From NCBI GenBank assembly GCA_964632795.1, contig CAZWEZ010000138.1:1-6866 (forward strand): 6,866 nucleotides of DNA, given 5' to 3'. Numbering within the stretch: position 1 is the first letter of the stretch; every line of letters starts with the position of its first letter. Below are positions 1 to 6,182 of this stretch, piece by piece. The notes below the pieces were generated by a model. That model ran no database searches and was not told the origin of the DNA. It saw only the letters and a list, made by a program, of their open reading frames with translations. Both the position numbers and the translations under genes were made by a program. The stretch is from CAZWEZ01 sp964632795. GTDB taxonomy: Bacteria; Pseudomonadota; Alphaproteobacteria; Rhodospirillales; 2-02-FULL-58-16.

Positions 1-1
1 C

Positions 2-133
2 TGCATCGCCGGGCCCGACGGCGGGCCGCTGCCGGCGGCCGGCGGCCTGACCGACGGCGGCTCGCTGGTCGCCGCGGCGAGCCGAGAGTTGTGCGACCGA
101 ATCGTCGAGCGCCTGGCCGATGGCGGCGGCTGA
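2..133 (+). CDS. C-terminal end of an unidentified protein (5' partial)
   Basis: This frame is open from the left window edge to a TGA at 131-133 and encodes the last 43 residues of a protein. The visible tail is Gly/Ala-rich, followed by a likely amphipathic helix (SLVAAASRELCDRIVERLAD) and a Gly-rich end. Its stop lies 14 bases inside the next gene, whose ATG is at 120. An overlap of this kind suggests translational coupling and a shared transcript with the inositol-phosphate genes. The tail shows no catalytic motif and I do not recognise the family. The spacing of the terminal helix is loosely like the end of creatininase-type amidohydrolases, but that is too weak to name. Codon use is GC-rich at third positions, as expected of a real gene here. 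Confidence 0.55.
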   Translation, partial: CIAGPDGGPLPAAGGLTDGGSLVAAASRELCDRIVERLADGGG

Positions 134-1481
134 GACCGAGGCCACGGCCCCCGAGGCGGCGGTGATCCTGGCCGCCGGAGCGGGATCGGGTTCGGGCCCG
201 GAGGACACCACCCCGCCCCCCCTGGTCAAGGTGCTCGGCCTGACCCTTGCCGAACGCGCCGTCTGCACGTTGCTGGACGCCGGCGTCCGCCGCTTCCTCG
301 CCGTCCTTGGCCACCAGGGCGAAAGGGTCGGGGCGCACTTTTCCGATATCGCCCTGCGTCGCGGCGTGACGATCGAATTCGTCGAGGCCGCGGACTGGCA
401 GCTCGGCAGCGGAGCCAGCGCCCTCGCCGCCAAGGGCCGCACCGGCGAGGCGCCCTTCCTGGTGGTCATGACCGACCATCTTTTCGATCCCGGTTTGGCG
501 CCAACACTTGCCGCCAAACCGCCGGCGCCGGGCGAAGTATGCCTGGCCGTGGACCACGACACGGACGGCATCCTCGATCTCGACGACGTCACCCGGGTGC
601 GGATCGACGACGGACGCATCGCGGGAATCGGCAAGGGCCTTGCCGACTGGGATGCCGCCGGAACCGGCGTCATGCTGTGTACGAGCGGCCTCTTCGAGGG
701 CCTGGAACGGGCCGCCGCCGAAGGCCGGCACGGTCTTTCCGACGGCCTCGGCGAACTGGCGCGGGAGGGCCGCGCCGGCGCCGTCGAGGTGTCCGGACGA
801 CAGTGGCTCCGCGTCGACGGCCCGGCGGCGGTGGGCGAGGGCGAACGCCGGCTGCTGCGCGATTGCGGGGGCAAGATCACCGACGGCCCGGTGCTGCGCC
901 ACCTCAACCGGCCGCTTTCGGGCCGGCTGAGCCGCCTGCTGGTGCGCACCCCGCTGACCCCGAACCAGATCTCCCTGTTTTCATGGGGGCTGTCCTGCCT
1001 CGCCGCGGGGTTGTTCGCCGCCGGCGGTTATCCGGCCCTGGCCGCCGGCGGGGTGATCGCCCAGGTGGCGATGATCGTCGACGGCTGCGACGGCGAGGTG
1101 GCGCGGCTGAAACTGTCGCAGACCGATTTCGGCGGCTGGTTCGACGCCGTGCTCGACCGTTACGCCGACGCCTTCCTGCTGTTCGGCCTGACGTGGCACG
1201 TATTCGCCTCGAGCGGTGCGCACCTGCCTCTCGTGGTTGGCTTCGCGGCGCTCGCCGGGACGTTCATGAACAGCTACACGGCCGACAAGTACGACGGGCT
1301 GATGGCCAGGAAATTCCCCGGCGTGACCTATCTCAGGCTGGGCCGGGACGTCCGGATTTTGATCATCTTCCTCGGCGCCTTTTTCAACCTGCCGCTGCTT
1401 ACGCTGGGCGTCATCGCCGTGGTCATGAACGCCGAGGTGGTCCGCCGCATCGTCCTGTGCAGGCGCCAGGGGACGGCCTGA
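120..1481 (+). CDS. Bifunctional IPCT/DIPPS-type protein, copy 1, with degenerate nucleotidyltransferase motif
   Basis: This 453-residue protein resembles fused CTP:inositol-1-phosphate cytidylyltransferase / di-myo-inositol-phosphate-phosphate synthases. Residues about 13-245 form the nucleotidyltransferase-like domain. LAAG (17-20) and the acidic TDH site (D119) remain, but the active-site loop is ruined compared with copy 2: R24 is G, K33 is P, N97 is S, and WIDVDTP near 229 reads WLRVDGP. Residues about 262-453 are a polytopic membrane CDP-alcohol phosphatidyltransferase domain. Its motif is complete: D321, D324, G325, A328, R329, G338, D342 and D346. I infer that cytidylyl transfer is lost or altered while the membrane transferase may still act, perhaps on CDP-inositol made by copy 2. 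The start overlaps the upstream gene by 14 bases. No other ATG, GTG or TTG lies in frame after the stop at 48-50, so the start is well constrained. The true substrate in this organism is unknown. Confidence 0.85.
   Translation: MAAAETEATAPEAAVILAAGAGSGSGPEDTTPPPLVKVLGLTLAERAVCTLLDAGVRRFLAVLGHQGERVGAHFSDIALRRGVTIEFVEAADWQLGSGASALAAKGRTGEAPFLVVMTDHLFDPGLAPTLAAKPPAPGEVCLAVDHDTDGILDLDDVTRVRIDDGRIAGIGKGLADWDAAGTGVMLCTSGLFEGLERAAAEGRHGLSDGLGELAREGRAGAVEVSGRQWLRVDGPAAVGEGERRLLRDCGGKITDGPVLRHLNRPLSGRLSRLLVRTPLTPNQISLFSWGLSCLAAGLFAAGGYPALAAGGVIAQVAMIVDGCDGEVARLKLSQTDFGGWFDAVLDRYADAFLLFGLTWHVFASSGAHLPLVVGFAALAGTFMNSYTADKYDGLMARKFPGVTYLRLGRDVRILIIFLGAFFNLPLLTLGVIAVVMNAEVVRRIVLCRRQGTA
1128..1448 (+). repeat. 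321-bp perfect repeat, copy 1 member
   Basis: This block covers codons 337-443 of copy 1, from the FGGWFD part of the CDP-alcohol transferase motif almost to the C-terminus. It is identical at every base, including synonymous positions, to 2614-2934. The preceding 167 bases differ at about 29 positions, and differences resume at 1449 and 1452. Such a sharp boundary is typical of a gene-conversion tract. An assembly artefact in a repeat is the main alternative. Confidence 0.93.
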
Positions 1482-1516
1482 AGGAGCCCGTTCGAATCCG
1501 CGTGATCGGCGTCCGC

Positions 1517-1554
1517 CGCCACAGTTCTGCCAGAATCGTGCCCCATATATTCGG
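1517..1554 (+). repeat. Conserved 38-bp 3'-flank element, copy 1
   Basis: This noncoding stretch between the two enzyme genes matches 3010-3047 at 32 of 38 positions. It ends in a shared GCCCCATAT core and contains an 11-bp palindrome, TTCTGCCAGAA (1525-1535), that is not kept in the other copy. It is most simply the residue of the duplication. The rest of the 124-base gap (1482-1605) shows no clear promoter or terminator. Confidence 0.7.
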
Positions 1555-1605
1555 ACGCCGCAGGGCGCCGGAAGTTGGGCGGCGAAATCATGGAACGCTT
1601 GGGCA

Positions 1606-2967
1606 ATGAAGAACATTGACGGGGAAAACGCGGCGCCGGAGGTGGCGGTGATCCTCGCCGCCGGCCTGGGACTACGGCTTCATCGGGAAACCAACGCGCC
1701 GAAGCCCCTGACCAAGGTGCTTGGACTGACCCTTGCCGAACGGGTCGTCTGCGCGTTGCAGGCCGCCGACATCCGGCGGTTTCTCGTGGTCCTCGGCCAC
1801 CAGGCCGAGACGATCCGGGAACACTTTTCCGATGTCGCGCGGCGTCGCGGCGTGACGGTCGAATTCGTCGAGGCCGAGGGCTGGGAACGGGGCAACGGGG
1901 CCAGCGCCCTCGCGGCCAAGGACCGCCTCGGCGATACCCCCTTCTTCCTGGTCATGGCCGACCATCTTTTCGATCCCGGTTTCGCGCCAACACTTGCCGC
2001 CAGACCGCCGGCGCCGGGCGAAATCCGCCTCGCCGTGGACCGCAACAAGGGCGGCATATTCGATCTCGACGACGTCACCCGGGTGAGGATCGCCGATGGC
2101 CGCATCGAGGAAATCGGCAAAACCCTTGACGAATGGGATGCGGCCGACACCGGGGTCATGCTGTGCACGTCCGGCCTGTTCGAGGGGCTCGAACGGGCGG
2201 CGGCGAAGGGCAAGCACGAGCTTTCCGACGGGCTAAGGGAACTGGCGCGGGAAGGACGGTTGAGAGCCGTTGAGGTGACCGGAATGCCGTGGATCGACGT
2301 GGACACGCCCGGGACCCTGCGCGAGGCCGAGCGGCGGCTGATCCGCGAAGCGGGCGGAAAGACCCGCGACGGGCCGGTGTCGCGCCTTCTCAACCGGCCG
2401 GTCTCCCGATGGCTGAGCCGCCACTTGGTGCGCACCCCGGTGACCCCGAACCAGATCTCCCTGTTTTCGTGGGGGCTGTCGTGCGTCGCCGCGGGGATGT
2501 TCGCGCTCGGCGGCTACCCGGCCCTGGCCGCCGGCGGCATGCTCGCCCAACTGGCCTCGATCGTCGACGGATGCGACGGCGAAATCGCCCGGCTGAAGTA
2601 CTCCCAGAGCGAATTCGGCGGCTGGTTCGACGCCGTGCTCGACCGTTACGCCGACGCCTTCCTGCTGTTCGGCCTGACGTGGCACGTATTCGCCTCGAGC
2701 GGTGCGCACCTGCCTCTCGTGGTTGGCTTCGCGGCGCTCGCCGGGACGTTCATGAACAGCTACACGGCCGACAAGTACGACGGGCTGATGGCCAGGAAAT
2801 TCCCCGGCGTGACCTATCTCAGGCTGGGCCGGGACGTCCGGATTTTGATCATCTTCCTCGGCGCCTTTTTCAACCTGCCGCTGCTTACGCTGGGCGTCAT
2901 CGCCGTGGTCATGAACGCCGAGGTGGTCCGCCGCGTCATCCTGTGCCGACGCCAGGGGACGGCCTGA
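1606..2967 (+). CDS. Bifunctional IPC transferase / DIPP synthase, copy 2 (intact motifs)
   Basis: The protein has 453 residues, the same length as its tandem neighbour. In characterised family members the N-terminal domain makes CDP-inositol from CTP and inositol 1-phosphate, and the membrane domain joins CDP-inositol to a second inositol 1-phosphate. Residues 17-35 carry the nucleotidyltransferase signature (LAAG, G22, R24, then P32-K33-P34). Further sites are GNG at 96-98, MADH with D119, and WIDVDTP at 229-235. The CDP-alcohol phosphatidyltransferase motif is complete: D321, D324, G325, A328, R329, G338, D342, D346. Hydrophobic segments near 283-303, 305-320, 350-388 and 411-446 indicate several membrane passes. 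The N-terminal domain is about two thirds identical to copy 1; the C-terminal part is nearly identical. The ATG lies 124 bases after the copy-1 stop, with only a weak ribosome site (GGAA at 1592-1595). The family is confident. The product, whether DIP-like solute, lipid or another inositol phosphodiester, is not. Confidence 0.9.
   Translation: MKNIDGENAAPEVAVILAAGLGLRLHRETNAPKPLTKVLGLTLAERVVCALQAADIRRFLVVLGHQAETIREHFSDVARRRGVTVEFVEAEGWERGNGASALAAKDRLGDTPFFLVMADHLFDPGFAPTLAARPPAPGEIRLAVDRNKGGIFDLDDVTRVRIADGRIEEIGKTLDEWDAADTGVMLCTSGLFEGLERAAAKGKHELSDGLRELAREGRLRAVEVTGMPWIDVDTPGTLREAERRLIREAGGKTRDGPVSRLLNRPVSRWLSRHLVRTPVTPNQISLFSWGLSCVAAGMFALGGYPALAAGGMLAQLASIVDGCDGEIARLKYSQSEFGGWFDAVLDRYADAFLLFGLTWHVFASSGAHLPLVVGFAALAGTFMNSYTADKYDGLMARKFPGVTYLRLGRDVRILIIFLGAFFNLPLLTLGVIAVVMNAEVVRRVILCRRQGTA
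2614..2934 (+). repeat. 321-bp perfect repeat, copy 2 member
   Basis: This is the partner of 1128-1448, covering codons 337-443 of the second gene with no mismatch. It encodes the second half of the catalytic motif (G338, D342, D346) and the following membrane segments. Which copy served as donor cannot be told from two sequences. Confidence 0.93.
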
Positions 2968-3009
2968 AGGAGCCCGTTCAAATCCGCGTGATCATCGCTC
3001 CTTGGTATT

Positions 3010-3047
3010 CGCCATAGTTCGGCCAAAATCATGCCCCATATGCTCGG
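3010..3047 (+). repeat. Conserved 38-bp 3'-flank element, copy 2
   Basis: This matches 1517-1554 at 32 of 38 positions and marks the downstream limit of recognisable duplication. It lies 42 bases after the stop of the second enzyme gene and upstream of the putative protease promoter. No function is evident. Confidence 0.7.
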
Positions 3048-3072
3048 CCGACACCCGCCATTGGCGCCGGCC

Positions 3073-3101
3073 CTTGAAAGGAAACGGGTTGGTCATTAAA
3101 T
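3073..3101 (+). promoter_or_regulatory. Putative promoter for the HtrA-type protease gene
   Basis: CTTGAAA at 3073-3079 equals the -35 consensus of heat-shock sigma-32 promoters, and its TTGAAA also fits a housekeeping -35 element. For a housekeeping promoter, TTAAAT at 3096-3101 is a fair -10 element with a 16-base spacer. For sigma-32, the -10 region (around TCATTAA, 3093-3099) is a poor match. The site sits in the only sizeable gap before the protease gene, and htrA genes are often stress-induced. The element is seen; the sigma factor assignment is inference. Confidence 0.35.
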
Positions 3102-3151
3102 CGGTAGGGTTTTGAAGCCAATGGCATGATCGGTCGATATTTTCCCCCCAT

Positions 3152-3155
3152 GGAG
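3152..3155 (+). promoter_or_regulatory. GGAG ribosome binding site favouring a GTG start at 3165
   Basis: GGAG lies nine bases before the GTG at 3165-3167. The in-frame ATG codons at 3126 and 3150 have at best a weak site (GAAG at 3114-3117 for the first, none for the second). This decides the start chosen for the protease, with moderate certainty. Confidence 0.4.
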
Positions 3156-3164
3156 AACCCAGTC

Positions 3165-4676
3165 GTGACTCACCCATCCAACGAGACCGTCCCCGGGGCG
3201 CGGGCCCGCCCGGCGCCCTGGCGGACCACCCCCCTCGCGTGGCCGGTCGCCGGGCTGCTGGCCCTGGCGGTGATGGTCGCGACGGCCGCCGCCCAGGCCA
3301 AGACGTTCCCGGACAGCTTCGCCGACCTGGCGGCCGAACTGCTGCCCGCGGTGGTCAACATCTCCACCACCCAGGTCATCGAGGGCCGCAGCGGACCGGA
3401 ACTGCCCCAGTTTCCCCCCGGCTCGCCCTTCGAGGAATTCTTCAAGGAGTTCTTCGACAAGAACGCCCCCCCCCAACAGCCCCAGCGCAAGGCCACCTCG
3501 CTGGGTTCGGGGTTCATCATCGATTATGACTCGAAGCGCTACGTGATCACCAACAACCACGTCATCGCCGACGCCGACGAGATCACCGTCATCCTCCAGG
3601 ACAACTCCAGGATCAAGGCCGAACTGGTGGGCCGCGACGTCAAGACCGACATCGCGGTTCTCGACATCAAGACCGACCGGACGTTGCCGATGGTGGAGTT
3701 CGGGGATTCCGACACCGCCCGGGTCGGCGACTGGGTGATCGCCATCGGCAACCCCTTCGCGCTCGGCGGCACGGTCACCGCCGGCATCATCTCGGCCCGG
3801 CACCGCGACATCAACTCCGGTCCCTACGACGACTTCATCCAGACCGACGCCTCGATCAACCGCGGCAATTCGGGCGGCCCCATGTTCAACCTCGAGGGAC
3901 GGGTGATCGGCATCAACACCGCCATCTTCTCGCCGTCGGGGGGCAGCGTCGGCATCGGCTTCGCGATCCCCTCCTCGACCGCCCGGCCGGTGATCCGCCA
4001 GTTGATCGAGTACGGCGAGATGCGCCGGGGCTGGCTCGGCGTCCAGATCCAGTCGGTGACCGAGGAAATCGCCGAATCCCTGGGAATGGAAAAGCGGATG
4101 GGCGCCCTGGTGGCCAACATCATTCCCGGCGGACCGGCCGAAAAGGCGGAGATCCGCTCCGGCGACGTGATCCTCGAGTTCGACGGCAAGAGCGTCACCG
4201 AGATGCGCCGGCTGCCGCGCATCGTCGCCGAGACCGAGGTCGGCAAGGAGGTCGAGGTGGTGCTGTGGCGCGACAGCGCCGAGAGACGGGTCAGCGTGAC
4301 CATCGACCGGCTGGACGAGGACGAGACCCAGGTGGCGGCCCGCACCACCGGCAAGCCCGGGGGCTCCGAGCGCACCTTCGAGGCCCTGGGCCTGACCCTG
4401 TCGCGCCTGACCCCCGGGGTGCGCGAGAAGTTCAGCCTCCCCAAGGAGGCCAAGGGGGTGGTGGTGACCCGGGTCGCCGACAACGGCGCGGCGGCCGAAA
4501 AGGGCATCCGCCCCGGCGACATCATCGTCGAGGTCAGCCAGGAAGAGGTCGACGATCCGGCCGAGATCGCGGCCAAGATCGAGGAAGCCCGCCAATCGGA
4601 CCGCAAGTCCGTGCTGCTGCTGATCGAGGGCCAGGCGGGGCTGCGCTTCATCGCCCTGCGCGTCGACCAGGGCTGA
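3165..4676 (+). CDS. degP: HtrA/DegP-family periplasmic serine endoprotease
   Basis: From the GTG at 3165 this is a 503-residue protein; in-frame ATGs at 3150 and 3126 would add 5 or 13 residues. A basic N-region, a hydrophobic stretch (about residues 25-42) and an AQA end indicate a signal peptide, so it should act in the periplasm as a quality-control protease/chaperone that degrades misfolded proteins. The trypsin-like domain follows (about 55-280). Its triad is complete: His132 in NNHVIAD, Asp162 in TDIAVLD, and Ser236 in GNSGGP. Two PDZ domains follow, at about 287-383 (GWLGV, GGPAEKA) and about 406-500 (AAAEKGIRPGD). Length and architecture match DegP/DegQ/MucD proteins. The loop after the first strands is short (FPPGSPFEEFFKEFF) and resembles MucD-type members more than E. 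coli DegP. It stands alone between its own promoter-like region and an intrinsic terminator. The family is certain; the paralogue name is less so. Confidence 0.93.
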   Translation: MTHPSNETVPGARARPAPWRTTPLAWPVAGLLALAVMVATAAAQAKTFPDSFADLAAELLPAVVNISTTQVIEGRSGPELPQFPPGSPFEEFFKEFFDKNAPPQQPQRKATSLGSGFIIDYDSKRYVITNNHVIADADEITVILQDNSRIKAELVGRDVKTDIAVLDIKTDRTLPMVEFGDSDTARVGDWVIAIGNPFALGGTVTAGIISARHRDINSGPYDDFIQTDASINRGNSGGPMFNLEGRVIGINTAIFSPSGGSVGIGFAIPSSTARPVIRQLIEYGEMRRGWLGVQIQSVTEEIAESLGMEKRMGALVANIIPGGPAEKAEIRSGDVILEFDGKSVTEMRRLPRIVAETEVGKEVEVVLWRDSAERRVSVTIDRLDEDETQVAARTTGKPGGSERTFEALGLTLSRLTPGVREKFSLPKEAKGVVVTRVADNGAAAEKGIRPGDIIVEVSQEEVDDPAEIAAKIEEARQSDRKSVLLLIEGQAGLRFIALRVDQG

Positions 4677-4702
4677 TCCGCCCGTCGCCCTCGATGAAGG
4701 AC

Positions 4703-4732
4703 GCGCCGCCCCCCCGTGGGCGGCGCTCTTTT
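4703..4732 (+). terminator. Rho-independent terminator after the protease gene
   Basis: A perfect 9-bp GC stem (GCGCCGCCC at 4703-4711 with GGGCGGCGC at 4718-4726) encloses a 6-base loop and is followed by TCTTTT (4727-4732). It starts 26 bases after the protease stop, so the protease and the downstream trpB2-like gene should be separate transcription units. Confidence 0.88.
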
Positions 4733-4799
4733 ATTGGCGTATGGAATTTTCCGCGACGGCGGGCTACAAATACCGGAAATCGCCAACCACACCATCAAC

Positions 4800-4807
4800 G
4801 GAAGAGG
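4800..4807 (+). promoter_or_regulatory. Strong ribosome binding site of the trpB2-like gene
   Basis: GGAAGAGG lies six bases before the ATG at 4814 and fixes that start, although the frame stays open far upstream through the protease gene. A promoter must lie in 4733-4799, but no convincing -35/-10 pair is visible there. Confidence 0.65.
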
Positions 4808-4813
4808 CCGACC

Positions 4814-6178
4814 ATGGACGACGTCACCAAGTATTTCCTGCCCGAGGACCGCATCCCGCGGTGCTGGTACAACATCGCCGCCGACCTGCCCGAGCCCATG
4901 GCCCCGGTGCTGCACCCCGGGACCGGCCAGCCGATCGGCCCCGACGACCTGGCGCCGCTGTTCCCGATGGCCCTGATCGGACAGGAGGTGAGCGTCGAAC
5001 GCGAGATCGAGATCCCCGAGCCGGTGCGCGAGGTCTACCGGCTGTGGCGGCCCTCGCCGCTGTACCGGGCGCGACGCCTGGAACGCGCGCTCGATACCCC
5101 GGCCCGCATCTTCTACAAGTACGAAGGCGTCAGCCCGGCCGGCAGCCACAAGCCCAACACCGCGGTCGCCCAGGCCTTCTACAACAAGGCCGAAGGCACC
5201 AAACGCCTGACCACCGAGACCGGGGCCGGCCAGTGGGGCTCGGCGCTGGCCTTCGCCGGCGCCCTGTTCGACCTCCAGGTCGACGTCTACATGGTCAAGA
5301 TCAGCTACGACCAGAAGCCCTACCGCCGCGCCCTGATGGAGACCTACGGCGCCCGCTGCGTGGCCAGCCCCAGCGACGAGACGGCCTCGGGACGAGCCAT
5401 ACTCGATGCCGATCCGGACTCCAACGGCAGCCTCGGCATCGCCATCTCCGAGGCGGTCGAGATGGCGGCCCAGCGCGACGACACCAAGTATTCGCTGGGC
5501 AGCGTGCTCAACCACGTGCTGCTGCACCAGACGGTGATCGGCCAGGAGGCGATCGAGCAGATGGAGATGGCCGACGCCGCGCCCGACGTGATCATCGGCT
5601 GCGCCGGCGGGGGCAGCAACTTCGCCGGGCTGGCCTTCCCGTTCCTCGGGCGCAAGCTGCGCCAGGGCGGCGAGTTGAGGTTGATCGCCGTCGAGCCGGC
5701 GGCCTGTCCGACCATGACCCGGGGCAGGTTCGCTTACGACTTCGGCGACACCGGCCACCTGACGCCGCTGGTCAAGATGTACACCCTGGGCTCGGCCTTC
5801 GTGCCCGAGGGCATCCACGCCGGCGGCCTGCGCTACCACGGCATGAGCCCGCTGGTCAGCCACCTCCTGGAACTCGGCCTGATCGAGGCCGAGGCCCACC
5901 ACCAGACCGGGTGCTTCGAGGCCGGCCTGACCTTCGCCCGCGCCGAGGGCGTGGTGCCGGCCCCGGAAACGACCCACGCCATCAAGTCGGCGATCGACGA
6001 GGCGCTGCGGTGCAAGGCGGAAGGCACGGCGCGGACCATCCTCTTCAACCTGTCGGGCCACGGCCACTTCGACATGCAGGCCTACACCGACTACCTGGAC
6101 GGCAGGCTGGAGGACCACGCCCACGACGAGACGGCGCTGGCCGCCGCCATCGACGGCCTGCCCAAGGTCGCCGCCTGA
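4814..6178 (+). CDS. trpB2: TrpB2-type tryptophan synthase beta-like PLP enzyme
   Basis: The 454-residue protein belongs to the TrpB2 branch of tryptophan synthase beta chains, which join indole to serine (or, as reported for archaeal TrpB2, O-phosphoserine) with pyridoxal phosphate. The Schiff-base lysine is K113 in GSHKPNTA. The catalytic glutamate is E135 in TETGAGQWG, and the phosphate-binding loop is GGGSN at 265-269. The end motif LSGHGHFD (413-420) and the longer N-terminal region (residues 1-80, with WYNIAADLP) are TrpB2-type and unlike classical TrpB1. The length is normal for TrpB2. No trpA or other trp gene is nearby, so it probably acts without an alpha subunit, for example in indole salvage or another beta-replacement reaction. 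It follows a terminator and has its own ribosome site. A DUF1015 gene starts four bases after its stop, which suggests co-translation. It could use an acceptor other than indole. Confidence 0.92.
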   Translation: MDDVTKYFLPEDRIPRCWYNIAADLPEPMAPVLHPGTGQPIGPDDLAPLFPMALIGQEVSVEREIEIPEPVREVYRLWRPSPLYRARRLERALDTPARIFYKYEGVSPAGSHKPNTAVAQAFYNKAEGTKRLTTETGAGQWGSALAFAGALFDLQVDVYMVKISYDQKPYRRALMETYGARCVASPSDETASGRAILDADPDSNGSLGIAISEAVEMAAQRDDTKYSLGSVLNHVLLHQTVIGQEAIEQMEMADAAPDVIIGCAGGGSNFAGLAFPFLGRKLRQGGELRLIAVEPAACPTMTRGRFAYDFGDTGHLTPLVKMYTLGSAFVPEGIHAGGLRYHGMSPLVSHLLELGLIEAEAHHQTGCFEAGLTFARAEGVVPAPETTHAIKSAIDEALRCKAEGTARTILFNLSGHGHFDMQAYTDYLDGRLEDHAHDETALAAAIDGLPKVAA

Positions 6179-6182
6179 CACC

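Larger units (their letters stand above)
120..3047 (+). repeat. Tandem gene duplication, period 1486 bp
   Basis: Two direct copies of one gene plus its 3' flank lie head to tail. The starts (120 and 1606) and stops (1481 and 2967) are each offset by 1486 bp, and the coding regions align without a net length change. The 3' flanks also match: 1482-1506 with 2968-2992, and, after a 7-base length difference, 1517-1554 with 3010-3047. The duplicated unit was therefore the gene and at least about 70 bases downstream. Divergence is uneven: about 33 % of residues differ in the first 250, about 17 % of bases differ at 961-1127, none at 1128-1448, and five of the next 58 bases differ. Confidence 0.93.

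Noticed and set aside
180..227. Compensated frameshift as the origin of the altered loop in copy 1
   Set aside because: I tried a one-base shifted alignment of this stretch against 1666-1713. Only three bases (TTC) improved, so paired indels are not supported by eye.
1525..1535. Palindrome TTCTGCCAGAA between the two enzyme genes
   Set aside because: It is only 11 bp, is not preserved in the duplicate flank, and no regulator gene is nearby; it is compatible with chance.
1590..1619. Nine-codon frame ATG-GAA-CGC... overlapping the start of copy 2
   Set aside because: It could be a leader peptide for coupling, but it has no ribosome site, no attenuator-like codon run, and no counterpart in front of copy 1.
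2967..3003. Inverted repeat AAGGAGC / GCTCCTT after copy 2
   Set aside because: The 7-bp arms are separated by 23 bases and there is no T-run after the right arm, so it is not a convincing terminator. It is absent after copy 1.
3096..4595. Minus-strand open frame of 499 codons across the protease gene
   Set aside because: It is antisense to a gene with a full catalytic triad and PDZ domains, and its translation is repetitive Gly/Asp/Leu-rich sequence with no family resemblance.
4734..4771. TTGGCG with TACAAA as a promoter for the trpB2-like gene
   Set aside because: The spacer would be 25 bases, too long for a housekeeping promoter, and TTGGCG overlaps the region just after the terminator T-run.
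4265..4813. In-frame extension of the trpB2-like protein upstream to 4265
   Set aside because: The extension runs out of frame through the end of the protease gene and across the terminator. The ATG at 4814 has a strong ribosome site, and the family begins there.
3824..6181. Very long minus-strand open frame (785 codons) opposite the protease and trpB2-like genes
   Set aside because: It lies antisense to two well-supported genes, has a low-complexity Gly/Arg/Val/Asp-rich translation with no recognisable domain, and is what GC-rich codon use creates by chance.
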